From: an uncultured Clostridia bacterium
GTDB lineage: Bacteria; Bacillota; Clostridia; Oscillospirales; Ruminococcaceae
Reading direction: 5' to 3'
DNA: 34,721 nucleotides
NCBI GenBank assembly: GCA_938014855.1
Contig: CALLQM010000217.1
Location: 1 to 34,721, forward strand
The position numbers were made by a program, and so were the translations under genes. The stretch's first letter is position 1, and each line of letters opens with the position of its first letter. Under the pieces are notes generated by a model. The model made no database searches, was not told where the DNA came from, and worked only from the letters and a program-made list of their open reading frames with translations. Positions 1-6,910 of the stretch are shown here, in pieces.

Positions 1-49
1 ACGAGATACAGTGGTGTGACTGGAGTTCAGACGTGTGCTCTTCCGATCT
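1..49 (+). other. Illumina adapter contamination, not genomic
   Basis: Positions 16-49 match the Illumina TruSeq Read-2 primer site (begins GTGACTGGAGTTC, ends CTCTTCCGATCT). Positions 1-7 match the end of the P7 oligo (ACGAGAT), and the eight bases between them (8-15, ACAGTGGT) sit where the i7 index belongs. The match is from memory of the adapter but is unmistakable. Any reading frame that appears to start here, such as the Met at 16, is artificial. Genomic sequence begins at about position 50. Confidence 0.98.
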
Positions 50-309
50 CACGGCTGACACCGATGCTTTTGACAGGCGGCGTGCCCGCGGCAGAGGCGC
101 AGGCGCTCGCCTGCAATTGTGTTTTGCTTTGGCAGGTGCTGGAAAACGGGGAAGCAGGAAATGTACCGGAAGATATTTTGCGGCGGTTTACCTTGCGGCA
201 GATTGCCGATCTCTGTGAGCTTTATTGGAAACAGTATGATTTTTCGGAGTTTGCGGTCAATGAAAGCTATGACCAACCGGAACGGGCGGGAGATGAGAAA
301 CGTGGTTAA
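50..309 (+). CDS. Phage tail-module protein, 5' truncated, function unknown
   Basis: An open frame enters from the adapter junction (first whole genomic codon at 52) and stops at TAA 307-309, giving about 86 C-terminal residues. I do not recognise the family. The visible part is soluble and rich in Leu, Glu and Ala, and largely helical by composition (stretches such as LACNCVLLWQVLENGE and IADLCELYWKQYDF). The true start is lost off the contig edge. It overlaps the next gene by 17 bases, the tight packing typical of phage morphogenesis genes. Its place upstream of the hub and baseplate genes suggests a tail assembly or structural role, but that rests on position alone. Confidence 0.6.
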
Positions 310-637
310 CCTTGCGGCAGAACTCGCACAGCATTTAGAACTCTATAATCGGTATTATCAATCGCGTACATCGGTGGAAGTGCCGCAAAAGATTGATGCT
401 CCGATGGTGCAGGATCTCTATTTGGATACCGAAAAGCCATTGGGAATCGACATGACGGAGAAAAACAAAGCGGATACACCGTCCGATCAAGTCCAACAAA
501 CTGAAAATCCAATTGTAACCTATCGTTCCCCGATTCCGGGAGATTTGGATTTTTTGGGGCTGATTAATGACCGGCTGAAAACACAGGCCAGACGGTATCC
601 GCACCCGATTACGAACGAAATGGAGGAATTGGGCTGA
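293..637 (+). CDS. Hypothetical phage tail-module protein (114 aa)
   Basis: Starts at ATG 293 inside the end of the preceding frame, preceded by GGGCGGGAG. An ATG exists upstream in frame (119), but it lies deep inside the previous gene. The 114-residue product starts MRNVVNLAAELAQHLELYN, has a polar Asp/Glu/Lys/Gln-rich middle and ends in a short helical segment (DFLGLINDRLKTQARR). No signal peptide or membrane segment is seen. No family is recognised. Its TGA overlaps the next ATG (635-639), implying translational coupling. It is probably a minor tail or assembly protein, inferred only from location. Confidence 0.6.
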   Translation: MRNVVNLAAELAQHLELYNRYYQSRTSVEVPQKIDAPMVQDLYLDTEKPLGIDMTEKNKADTPSDQVQQTENPIVTYRSPIPGDLDFLGLINDRLKTQARRYPHPITNEMEELG

Positions 638-1005
638 TGACGGCTAATCTGCAGTTTGGAGACTATGTGTTTTCGCACAATCCGCACAAAATTGAGCTAG
701 TCTGCAATCAAAACCTTGCGTCGTATTTTCTGCCGTTTTACGGTGCGATTACGCAGAACCTCGGCGCACAATGCCGTGCGGTGCACTGCGAGGGGGAAGT
801 ATTTTCTGAAGATGTGCAACAGGCGGCTCAAACAGCCGCACAGATCGGTGCACTGCACGGACGCAGGGAAATGCTGTATCTGCCGACGGGGGAACATTTT
901 CCTGCGGTGGTCTCCCGCTTTTCGTGTACGGCGCAGGGCAACGGAAAAGTACTGGCTTACCGGCTGGACTTTTTGGAAACGAGTACCAATCAGGAGGCAA
1001 AGTAA
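637..1005 (+). CDS. Phage tail protein, possibly hub-adjacent (122 aa)
   Basis: Begins at ATG 637, overlapping the upstream stop by one base, with GGAGG at 622-626. The pattern is FGDYVFSHNPHKIEL at the N-terminus, then beta-rich sequence ending YRLDFLE. It resembles short proteins I associate with the gene before the gpD/XkdQ-like hub in contractile prophages (DNA_circ_N/XkdP-like N-terminal domain). No LysM domain is seen. The assignment is tentative: order and overall pattern support a baseplate-hub neighbour, but no diagnostic motif does. It is followed directly by the hub gene, with its stop codon adjacent to the next TTG start. Confidence 0.6.
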   Translation: MTANLQFGDYVFSHNPHKIELVCNQNLASYFLPFYGAITQNLGAQCRAVHCEGEVFSEDVQQAAQTAAQIGALHGRREMLYLPTGEHFPAVVSRFSCTAQGNGKVLAYRLDFLETSTNQEAK

Positions 1006-1977
1006 TTGAGCGTATCGACTAAAAATTTAAGATTTTATGGACTGGATCACCGAACGTTCCGCTTTGATCTGCCGCGGCCGCTGGAATTTGAATTGGTGCA
1101 GTCATTTGATTCGCCGGCACATTCTTTTGAAGCGATTTTTCCATGTGACCAGCTTGATCCGGAATTTCATTATGTGGAGTTTTGGAATGGAAACAAGCGT
1201 CTGTTTCGCGGGATGACCGATGAGCAGACGATAACCGTCAATGATACCGGTCGCAGGCTCAAACTGATTGCAAGGAGCCAAGGCGCGCTCCTGCTGGATA
1301 GTGAGGCACGTCCGCAGAAGCATGAAAACATTGATCTAAAAGATATGTTTGACTGCCATCTTCGTCCGTATGGATTTATGTATCTTGATGCGGACTATAT
1401 CCCGTTTTTTAATAATTTCCCGATTCAAAAAGGGACAAGCGAATGGGAAGCATTCTATCGGTTCTTCCGAAACAGCAACCATGGAACACCCTATATAACT
1501 GCAGACAATCGGGTGGTGTGTCATTTGGATCCGAATACCGGGGTGACGCATAAAATTTCCAATCAAGACCCGGATGCACTGCATTACAGCAATTTAAAAA
1601 TGGTCAATAACCGATATTCCCCGATTACGGAATATATCATTCGCAATCAGGACGGTTTATACAGCTATTGTTATCAAAATCCGGATCAAACAACCGGGCT
1701 GACCCGACGGCGGTACCTGATTCCGTCGGGAGAGTTTTTGGACAGAGATTTCAGAGGGTGGAACGAGGCGGCGGTTCGCATTTTGCGCTCGATGCTGGGA
1801 AAACAGGTGATTACGGTAACGGTTCCGGGTTATCAGGATGCTTCAATCTGTGACCGCGTCGCTTTGGATTGGGAACTGCAAACATTTCCCAGTTTGTTTG
1901 TTCATCAATTGCGCTGGAAGATGTCTGCCGCAGGCATGACCACAACGTTTACACTGCTTGATCCTCAATACTTATAG
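1006..1977 (+). CDS. Phage tail hub protein, gpD/XkdQ-like
   Basis: A 323-residue protein starting at TTG 1006, with CAGGAGGC at 991-998 setting the start. Length, position before the gp25 and J genes, and the beta-rich N-terminal part (FELVQSFDSPAHSFEAIFP, then FWNGNKRLFRGMTDEQ) fit the late-control-D/XkdQ/gp27-like hub family. These proteins form the central trimer joining tail tube, spike and baseplate. The C-terminal third ends in a short beta domain (MTTTFTLLDPQYL). No peptidase or lysozyme domain is visible. It belongs to the tail operon and is probably translated with its neighbours. The family call rests on overall pattern and gene order rather than a catalytic motif. Confidence 0.72.
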   Translation: MSVSTKNLRFYGLDHRTFRFDLPRPLEFELVQSFDSPAHSFEAIFPCDQLDPEFHYVEFWNGNKRLFRGMTDEQTITVNDTGRRLKLIARSQGALLLDSEARPQKHENIDLKDMFDCHLRPYGFMYLDADYIPFFNNFPIQKGTSEWEAFYRFFRNSNHGTPYITADNRVVCHLDPNTGVTHKISNQDPDALHYSNLKMVNNRYSPITEYIIRNQDGLYSYCYQNPDQTTGLTRRRYLIPSGEFLDRDFRGWNEAAVRILRSMLGKQVITVTVPGYQDASICDRVALDWELQTFPSLFVHQLRWKMSAAGMTTTFTLLDPQYL

Positions 1978-1994
1978 GAAAGGATGGATGACCA

Positions 1995-2348
1995 ATGGAT
2001 GTTTTACTAAAAGACGGTGACATTGTGTTGGATCACCGCGGAACGCCTGTCCGCATCGAGGGAAATCGGGAACTGGCACAACAGGCGGTCATTCGGCTTG
2101 CGGTCAAGCGCGGTTCTCTGCCGTTTGACCCGTCGTTTGGAAGCCGTCTGCATCAGATCAGGCGGTTCGGTTCTCAAAAACAAATGGAACAAGAGGCGCT
2201 CGCGGCGGTGCGTGAAGCGCTTGCTCCGATGCAGAAACTGCGTGTGCTTTCGGCAGGCTGTCGGTACGACGCAGAAAACAGCCGTTTAACGGTACAGGTG
2301 CAAGCCGCCGCGGGTGCGGTTCCGCTGGCTTTGGAGGTGGCAGTATGA
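1995..2348 (+). CDS. Baseplate wedge protein, gp25/GPW-like
   Basis: A 117-residue product starting at ATG 1995 with AGGAAAGGA just upstream. It shows the compact gp25/W fold pattern: an N-terminal beta pair (DIVLDHRGTPVRIEG), then AQQAVIRLAVKRGSLPFDPSFGSRL, a helix (QMEQEALAAVREAL) and a C-terminal beta pair. GSLPFDPSFGSRL matches the region where gp25/XkdS-type proteins read G.....P..GS.L. These proteins start the wedge that connects baseplate and sheath, so they indicate a contractile rather than siphovirus tail. The stop overlaps the J gene start (ATGA at 2345-2348). Confidence 0.8.
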   Translation: MDVLLKDGDIVLDHRGTPVRIEGNRELAQQAVIRLAVKRGSLPFDPSFGSRLHQIRRFGSQKQMEQEALAAVREALAPMQKLRVLSAGCRYDAENSRLTVQVQAAAGAVPLALEVAV

Positions 2349-3388
2349 CAGAAACAGATTTTTATAAAGAAATGGAAGAAACCTACCGCAGTCTGACCGG
2401 CATCACTCCGGATGCGGCATCCGATACCGCAATTCGATTCCATACACTAGCGGCTGAACTGGAGAACATGTCCGCTCGTTTGGAGCAGGCGGAAACGCAG
2501 GCTTTTCCGCAGACAGCAACCGGAAACACCCTTGATCTGCATGCGCAAAGCAGAGGAATGGCGCGTAAACAGGCGGCTTTTGCAGAAGGAACCATCGTAT
2601 TCAGCCGTGCAGGGGCAAAAGGTGCGCGCATCATTCCAAAAGGAACGGTTTGCGTAACCGCGGACGGAACGGAATATGTAACCACGGAATCCACCACTCT
2701 AGCAGACGGCGAGGCGCAGGTGAGCGCCAAGGCAAGGGCGGTTCATGCAGGAGCCAATGGAAATGCGGCGGCCGGTACGATTCTTCGTGTTCGGCAGTTG
2801 ATGGGGCTGACTGCAGACAATCCGGAGCCTTTTACAGGCGGGCGGGATGCAGAAAGCGACCAAGCCCTGCGCAGACGCTTGCTGGATGCATGGTCTCAAC
2901 CGAATACCGGAATTAACGCGGCTTATTACCGCCAAACGGCGCAATCATTGGACGGTGTTCAGTCCGCAGTCTGTTGTGCGGGGGAACTTCCGGGAGAGGT
3001 TATTGTTTATTTAGCGGGGGAAGATGCAAAGCCTATGCCGGATGCATTTCTTTTGGTGGCAGAAAAAAAGCTAGGTGAACTGCGCGAGCCGTTTGCAACG
3101 GTTCAGGTTCAAAACGCAGAGATTCTTTCCACCGATATTTCTGTAGCGGTGGAATATTTACCGGGGACAAAAGCGGATGCAGCCGACCGCCTGCGGCAGG
3201 CTATGCGTGCTTCTATCAATTCGCTTGCAGTTGGCGAAAAACTCACACTGGCAAATTTAACACGCATGATTATAAAAAGCGGTTTGGCAGAAAATTGGAA
3301 GTTTCTTTCGCCTAAGCAGGATATGGTGCCGGAAACCTCACAGGTGCTGCTGGCAGGGCCGATTACACTCGTTTCATGGGAGGCGTAG
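2345..3388 (+). CDS. Baseplate J-like protein (gpJ/XkdT family)
   Basis: A 347-residue protein translationally coupled to the gp25-like gene by an ATGA overlap. It has the usual J architecture: an N-terminal helical part, the conserved middle with ARAVHAGANGNAAAGTI, then GGRDAESDQALRRRLLDAW, and a C-terminal part with a two-strand repeat (EILSTDISVAVEYLPG). ‘GGRDAESDxxLRxR’ is a signature I recognise for the Baseplate_J family. J proteins build the baseplate periphery and transmit the contraction signal in P2-, Mu- and PBSX-type tails. Length is normal and the frame is intact. Four bases separate it from the next gene. Confidence 0.9.
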   Translation: MTETDFYKEMEETYRSLTGITPDAASDTAIRFHTLAAELENMSARLEQAETQAFPQTATGNTLDLHAQSRGMARKQAAFAEGTIVFSRAGAKGARIIPKGTVCVTADGTEYVTTESTTLADGEAQVSAKARAVHAGANGNAAAGTILRVRQLMGLTADNPEPFTGGRDAESDQALRRRLLDAWSQPNTGINAAYYRQTAQSLDGVQSAVCCAGELPGEVIVYLAGEDAKPMPDAFLLVAEKKLGELREPFATVQVQNAEILSTDISVAVEYLPGTKADAADRLRQAMRASINSLAVGEKLTLANLTRMIIKSGLAENWKFLSPKQDMVPETSQVLLAGPITLVSWEA

Positions 3389-3391
3389 GCG

Positions 3392-3985
3392 GTGGGACTA
3401 TTTGAAACAACAGCCGCAACGGGGTTGTATCGGCTGAAAAAAGGGAGTGCCATTGTCCATGAACTGCTGGCAATGCAGGCGGGAATCGATCTGTTAAACG
3501 ACCGAATCGACCGATTGGAACGGGCGCCGTTTGCGGATCAAATGGACAGGCTCCAACTGGAGCAAGCCTGTTTGCGGTACGGATTAGACGTTTCGGATAA
3601 ATGCAGGGATGCGCAATTGCGCCGCGCTGTAAAAGCGCTGTATGCGCCGCTTTCTTGCAGTTTACGCAGTATCGAATCATTTTTTGAAAAGATGGGCTGT
3701 AACATTCAGCTGGAGGAGCGGCCTGAGCGGTGTGTTGCGGTCAAAGGAGCAATTGGCGGGCTGTTTGAGGATTGCGGCGCATTGTGCTGTTTGCTGGCAA
3801 AGCTTCTCCCACAGGATTGCAAAATTTTAGAAGAACTGGGCGTTTTGACATGGAATATGATCGATGCATGGGATGTTACCGTTACCGATTTCGATGCGCA
3901 GGATTTTACATGGACTTGGTTTGAGACCAACGGGCATCTGCTGGATGACATATGGAAAGGACGGGATGTTAATGGCAAGCAGTAA
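3392..3985 (+). CDS. Tail protein I-like / DUF2313 (XkdU, YmfQ type)
   Basis: A 197-residue product beginning at GTG 3392, with GGGAGG at 3378-3383 nine bases upstream. Placement directly after J, size, and a C-terminal half rich in Trp and acidic residues fit the P2 gpI / XkdU / DUF2313 group, which joins J to the tail fibre. Residues around 85-110 (SCSLRSIESFFEKMGCNIQL) resemble the region where these proteins read ‘..L..I...LG..v’. Cysteine is unusually frequent (about ten residues). It overlaps the next gene by 14-20 bases. The assignment is by context and general pattern. Confidence 0.68.
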   Translation: MGLFETTAATGLYRLKKGSAIVHELLAMQAGIDLLNDRIDRLERAPFADQMDRLQLEQACLRYGLDVSDKCRDAQLRRAVKALYAPLSCSLRSIESFFEKMGCNIQLEERPERCVAVKGAIGGLFEDCGALCCLLAKLLPQDCKILEELGVLTWNMIDAWDVTVTDFDAQDFTWTWFETNGHLLDDIWKGRDVNGKQ

Positions 3986-4436
3986 CAGTACAGCAAATCT
4001 TCAGCTGAATCAGTGGCAGGGCTTGGATAAGCCCAAAATGGAGGATTTTAACAGTGATAATTTTAAAATAGATCAGGCGTTGGGAGCACACCTTTTGGAT
4101 GCGTCCAAGCATCTAAAGGACAGCGAACGGCAGACTTGGAATAACGGAATGCCAATTATTGGAAGATATACCGGAGACGGAAATAATACACAGCAAATTG
4201 AACTGGGATTTCGGCCTTCTTTCGGCATTGTGTTTGCGGTTGACCAAGCTCCGGTAAGGATAGCGGGCAGTGATATTGTCTTGCTTTCGGCGTTCATCGG
4301 TCCAGATGGCACCTCTTTGGGGCTGCTTCCAAACGATACGGGATTTACCGCTATTTATATTCCGAATGCAATGGGCGGGCGTATTACAAAATTAAATTTG
4401 GAAAATATTGTGTATCAATACATCGTTTTTCGGTAA
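3966..4436 (+). CDS. Short tail fibre / fibre-attachment protein
   Basis: A 156-residue product ending the tail operon. GGAAAGG (3954-3960) is five bases before ATG 3966; a second in-frame ATG at 3972 is possible and would shorten it by two residues. The N-terminus (LQLNQWQGLDKPKMEDFNSDN, followed by an Asp-containing helix) has the baseplate-attachment pattern common in clostridial prophage fibres, and GRYTGDGNNTQQIELGFRPSF begins a small beta domain. Most phage fibres continue into a long receptor-binding region. This one stops after a single beta domain, so it may be a minimal fibre, an adapter, or a shortened remnant. No fibre-assembly chaperone follows. Confidence 0.72.
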   Translation: MLMASSNSTANLQLNQWQGLDKPKMEDFNSDNFKIDQALGAHLLDASKHLKDSERQTWNNGMPIIGRYTGDGNNTQQIELGFRPSFGIVFAVDQAPVRIAGSDIVLLSAFIGPDGTSLGLLPNDTGFTAIYIPNAMGGRITKLNLENIVYQYIVFR

Positions 4437-4482
4437 TAATTTTTATAAATGCGTTTCAGCCGCAATTTTAGGGGCTTATTCC

Positions 4483-4497
4483 CATAAAAATTTTATG
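4483..4497. terminator. AT-rich hairpin after the tail operon (weak)
   Basis: Between the last tail gene and rpsT there is a near-perfect short inverted repeat (CATAAAA / TTTTATG). It is AT-rich, has almost no loop and lacks a clean T-run, so termination here would be weak. No stronger terminator separates the tail module from rpsT. Confidence 0.25.
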
Positions 4498-4505
4498 TAG
4501 AGGTA

Positions 4506-4534
4506 TTGATTTTCTTTAAAAATCATGCTATTAT
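4506..4534 (+). promoter_or_regulatory. Sigma-A-type promoter of rpsT
   Basis: TTGATT at 4506-4511 and TATTAT at 4529-4534 are separated by exactly 17 bases, and lie about 38 bases before the rpsT start. Confidence 0.6.
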
Positions 4535-4571
4535 AACTTGTACTGTCTAGTAAATCAAGGAGGTGTAACCT

Positions 4572-4835
4572 ATGCCGAACATCAAATCTTCCAAAAAGAG
4601 AGTGCTTGTCAGCAAGAGAAAGACTCTTCACAATAAAGCTGTTAAGACGAATCTGAGAACGATTTTGAAAAGAGCCGATGAAGCAATTGCTACCGGTGCT
4701 GCCGACAGCGCTGAGGCTGTGAAAGTGGCGATCAGAAAAGTGGATCAGGCTGTCGCGAAGAACCTGCTGCACAAAAATACTGCCGCACACAAAAAATCCG
4801 CATTGATGAAGAAGCTCGCTACTGCTTCGAAGTAA
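4572..4835 (+). CDS. rpsT: 30S ribosomal protein S20
   Basis: An 87-residue, very basic protein with the S20 pattern: MPNIKSSKKRVLVSKRKTLHN, the long helix hairpin VKTNLRTILKRADEAI, and a C-terminal NTAAHKKSALMKKL segment. It binds 16S rRNA (5' domain and helix 44 region) during small-subunit assembly. AAGGAGG at 4558-4564 supports the ATG at 4572. It has its own promoter and is followed by a strong terminator, so it is transcribed alone. It marks the host-chromosome boundary of the phage-tail module to its left. Confidence 0.97.
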   Translation: MPNIKSSKKRVLVSKRKTLHNKAVKTNLRTILKRADEAIATGAADSAEAVKVAIRKVDQAVAKNLLHKNTAAHKKSALMKKLATASK

Positions 4836-4867
4836 GCGGACGGCTGGGCGAACACATCCGTTTTTGA

Positions 4868-4902
4868 AACACTGTCACCAATGGTGGCGGTGTTTTTGTT
4901 TT
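4868..4902 (+). terminator. Rho-independent terminator of rpsT
   Basis: A 12-bp stem (AACACTGTCACC paired with GGTGGCGGTGTT, including G-U pairs) with a three-base loop, followed by TTTTTGTTTT. Confidence 0.85.
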
Positions 4903-4906
4903 CTAG

Positions 4907-4935
4907 TTGACGAGGCTTGATTTTTGCGGTATGAT
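4907..4935 (+). promoter_or_regulatory. Promoter for the small membrane-protein pair
   Basis: TTGACG (4907-4912), a 17-base spacer and TATGAT (4930-4935), located 36 bases before the ATG at 4972. Confidence 0.6.
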
Positions 4936-4971
4936 AACAAAAACACGCACCCGCCAAAGGAGGGCTTGCAA

Positions 4972-5127
4972 ATGAATAAACGAAAATCTTTGTTTTCTAT
5001 GATGCTTCCATACGCGGCTGCATTGCTGCTGCTGTGCGTTGCGGCAGGCTATTCCATCTACCGCTATGCCAGCGAGCGCGCTTATTATGAGAGATGGAAG
5101 GATTATGACGACTGTGGGCTTGCTTGA
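4972..5127 (+). CDS. Small single-pass membrane protein (51 aa)
   Basis: ATG 4972 has AAGGAGG at 4957-4963, an ideal ribosome site. The 51-residue product has a basic N-terminus, one hydrophobic segment (about residues 9-30: SMMLPYAAALLLLCVAAGYSIY) and a charged tail ending YERWKDYDDCGLA. It overlaps the following frame by 23 bases. The strong start signal sits on this short frame, while the longer downstream frame has a poor one. This could therefore be a coupled two-gene unit, or one ancestral protein split by a frameshift near 5105-5127. No family is recognised. Confidence 0.6.
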   Translation: MNKRKSLFSMMLPYAAALLLLCVAAGYSIYRYASERAYYERWKDYDDCGLA

Positions 5128-5632
5128 TGAATCAGCGCAGTTAACCGGGGCTTCGGTTATAACTGTTTTGGCAAAGCGAGGCTTGCTTTTGTTTAAATCC
5201 GCGCTTTGCTTTTTTGTCTGCATCCTTCTATTGCTTTGGACGGATTTCGACGCCTTTTCTGGTACACTTCCATGGTATCGCGCTATGATCCCGCTTTGCC
5301 TTGCGGCCTTAGCCGCTGGGTTTGGGCTGTTTTTCTTGTTTTATGCCGGAAAGCGGCTGGAACTTTTGGAAGATGGAATCCGTTACCGAACGCTCTTTTT
5401 TAAATTAGAAGTACCCTATTCGCAAATTGTTCGTGTTCAGCTTTCATTAGAAGACGGAAAAGGCATGTTTGCAGGAAACCGCAGGTATTCTTATCACAGC
5501 GCGTCTCCGGTTTCTATGCTGTCTTTGTCGCTGAGTGACGGACGAAATTGGTCGTTTGGTTCCAATTTTTTCAGGGGATTGGAGCAGGCTGATATTGAAA
5601 TGAAAAAACGAATGATGCATCACCCGCAATAG
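5105..5632 (+). CDS. Membrane protein with PH-like C-terminal domain
   Basis: A 175-residue product if it starts at ATG 5105, where only GGAAGG three bases away serves as a ribosome site. Two hydrophobic segments (about residues 31-45 and 60-83, LCLAALAAGFGLFFLFYAGK) precede a soluble beta-rich domain (LELLEDGIRYRTLFFKLEVPYSQIVRV, then a Ser-rich strand and WSFGSNFFRGLEQ). That layout recalls bacterial PH-like domains attached to two membrane helices. The weak start and the overlap with the preceding 51-residue frame suggest translational coupling or an old frameshift. Function unknown. Confidence 0.6.
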   Translation: MTTVGLLDESAQLTGASVITVLAKRGLLLFKSALCFFVCILLLLWTDFDAFSGTLPWYRAMIPLCLAALAAGFGLFFLFYAGKRLELLEDGIRYRTLFFKLEVPYSQIVRVQLSLEDGKGMFAGNRRYSYHSASPVSMLSLSLSDGRNWSFGSNFFRGLEQADIEMKKRMMHHPQ

Positions 5633-5670
5633 AAAAAAGAGCCGGCTGCGTTTCGCAGCCGGCTCTTTTT
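5633..5670. terminator. Bidirectional terminator between converging genes
   Basis: A perfect 12-bp GC-rich stem, GAGCCGGCTGCG / CGCAGCCGGCTC (5639-5650 and 5654-5665), with a TTT loop. An A-run precedes it and a T-run follows it, so it can end transcription from both sides. Confidence 0.92.
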
Positions 5671-5673
5671 GCG

Positions 5674-6543
5674 TTACAGCAATTGATAATTTTTTAGAAC
5701 TTCGCGGTGTGTAAGCCATTCCAAACATTTTTCAAGCATGACCCCATACCGTGTATCGGTTCCGTAACTAAACGTAATTTTAATTGCAAGTTCCACAAAG
5801 CGGGTAGCGCGATCCATTGCAATCGGGAAACTGTCGCCTGTCACCATCGAACCGGTCAAAACGCTGGCGTAAATATCGCCGGTGCCTGGATAAGAAGTTG
5901 GAACATAATCATAGCCGACGTACGAAAAGGCGTTCTGTCCTTTGTCATAACCGACATTGGCACAGCCGTTGGTCATTTCAACTCCTGTAATCACCACATA
6001 GCGCGGCCCGAGTTCCGAAAGCCGCACAAGCATGCTTTTGAGTTTTTGACGCGTCAGCGGCTCGTGCTGAAACGGTTCTCCCAGCAGCAGATACGCTTCG
6101 GTTGGGTTCGGCGTAATGACATCGGCGGATTGCACCAGCATTTTCATTTTTTCCCGCAGTGCAGGTGTGCAGGTGCGATACGGTTTCCCGTGATCCCCCA
6201 TGACTGGGTCGACCACAGCGAGTGCCTTCGGATATTCGGCAATAAAAGCCTGCATGTCATCCGCTTGCGAAGGATTTGATAAAAATCCGGAATAAATTCC
6301 CTCAAATTCCAGTTTTAGGCGCTTATAATGGTCAACACAAGGGCTTATGTAATCGGTTAGATCCCGATATTCCACATCGCCCAAATTACCAGTATGCGTG
6401 GAAAGAACAGCGGTTGGGATCGGGCAGACCTGTATGCCCATTGAGGACAGCGTCGGAATTACAACGGCAAGGGAACTTCTCCCAAAACCGGCAAGGCCAT
6501 GAATGGCCGCAACACGCGGCGGACGATTTTGCAATAGATTCAC
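5674..6543 (-). CDS. pdxY: Pyridoxamine/pyridoxal kinase
   Basis: A 289-residue ribokinase-fold kinase that phosphorylates pyridoxal or pyridoxamine for vitamin B6 salvage in the cytosol. Seen directly: the N-terminal glycine motif VAAIHGLAGFGRSSL (residues 11-25), the conserved VVDPVMGD (110-117), TPNPTEA (144-150, ATP side), and the PGTGD anion-hole and catalytic-base motif (219-223, Asp223). Length matches PdxY. The start is GTG at 6543 with only a weak purine stretch upstream; TTG nine bases later is an alternative. It is monocistronic and converges on the PH-like membrane protein across a shared terminator. Confidence 0.92.
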   Translation of the reverse strand: MNLLQNRPPRVAAIHGLAGFGRSSLAVVIPTLSSMGIQVCPIPTAVLSTHTGNLGDVEYRDLTDYISPCVDHYKRLKLEFEGIYSGFLSNPSQADDMQAFIAEYPKALAVVDPVMGDHGKPYRTCTPALREKMKMLVQSADVITPNPTEAYLLLGEPFQHEPLTRQKLKSMLVRLSELGPRYVVITGVEMTNGCANVGYDKGQNAFSYVGYDYVPTSYPGTGDIYASVLTGSMVTGDSFPIAMDRATRFVELAIKITFSYGTDTRYGVMLEKCLEWLTHREVLKNYQLL

Positions 6544-6681
6544 CAGCTTTTCATTTCAAAATTTTTGATAAATTGAGGTAGTAAGGAAAACTTGTTTCCA
6601 AAAAGTTGCGTAATGATTTTGCTGTGTCGGGATACAATAAAAAAGCGAGCTATCGCGAAAAAATCGGGAGGTCGGAAAAGT

Positions 6682-6864
6682 ATGAACAAAGCAACCACTA
6701 CTGCCGTTACCGGGATTGCCGTAGCCATGGCCGCCGGCACTGCAGCTTATATGATGGCCGGAAACCGCAATCAAAATACAGGCAGAAGAATCAAAAAAAA
6801 TGCATCAAAAGTAATCAAAACCCTCGGTAACATGCTGGACAGCGTAGAATATATGATACGCTGA
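6682..6864 (+). CDS. Small membrane-associated protein (60 aa)
   Basis: ATG 6682 follows GGGAGGT (6666-6672). The product has one Ala/Gly-rich hydrophobic segment (about residues 7-26, TAVTGIAVAMAAGTAAYMMAG) and a basic tail (RRIKKNASKVIKTLGNMLDSVEYMIR). The pattern resembles YtxH-like or DUF-type small proteins common in Clostridia, but I cannot assign a family. It stands alone and ends before a hairpin shared with the converging ktrB gene. Confidence 0.7.
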   Translation: MNKATTTAVTGIAVAMAAGTAAYMMAGNRNQNTGRRIKKNASKVIKTLGNMLDSVEYMIR

Positions 6865-6879
6865 CGCCGGCCAATCATA

Positions 6880-6903
6880 CGCGGGAATCCTTCCCGCGTT
6901 TCT
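6880..6903. terminator. Terminator between the small gene and ktrB
   Basis: An eight-bp stem, CGCGGGAA / TTCCCGCG (6880-6887 and 6891-6898), with loop TCC, followed by TTTCT on the plus strand. It sits between two converging genes. Confidence 0.65.
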
Positions 6904-6910
6904 ACATAGA

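Noticed and set aside
16..309. Reading frame starting at Met in position 16
   Set aside because: Bases 16-49 are adapter sequence, so this start is artificial; the genomic part is kept as a partial gene from 50.
4437..4571. Attachment-site repeat between tail module and rpsT
   Set aside because: No direct repeat of convincing length is visible within the window, and the left boundary is off the contig, so an att site cannot be claimed.
4838..4860. Short repeat-like GC stretch after rpsT
   Set aside because: It is part of the rpsT 3' region upstream of its terminator; no ORF, RNA or repeat is supported there.
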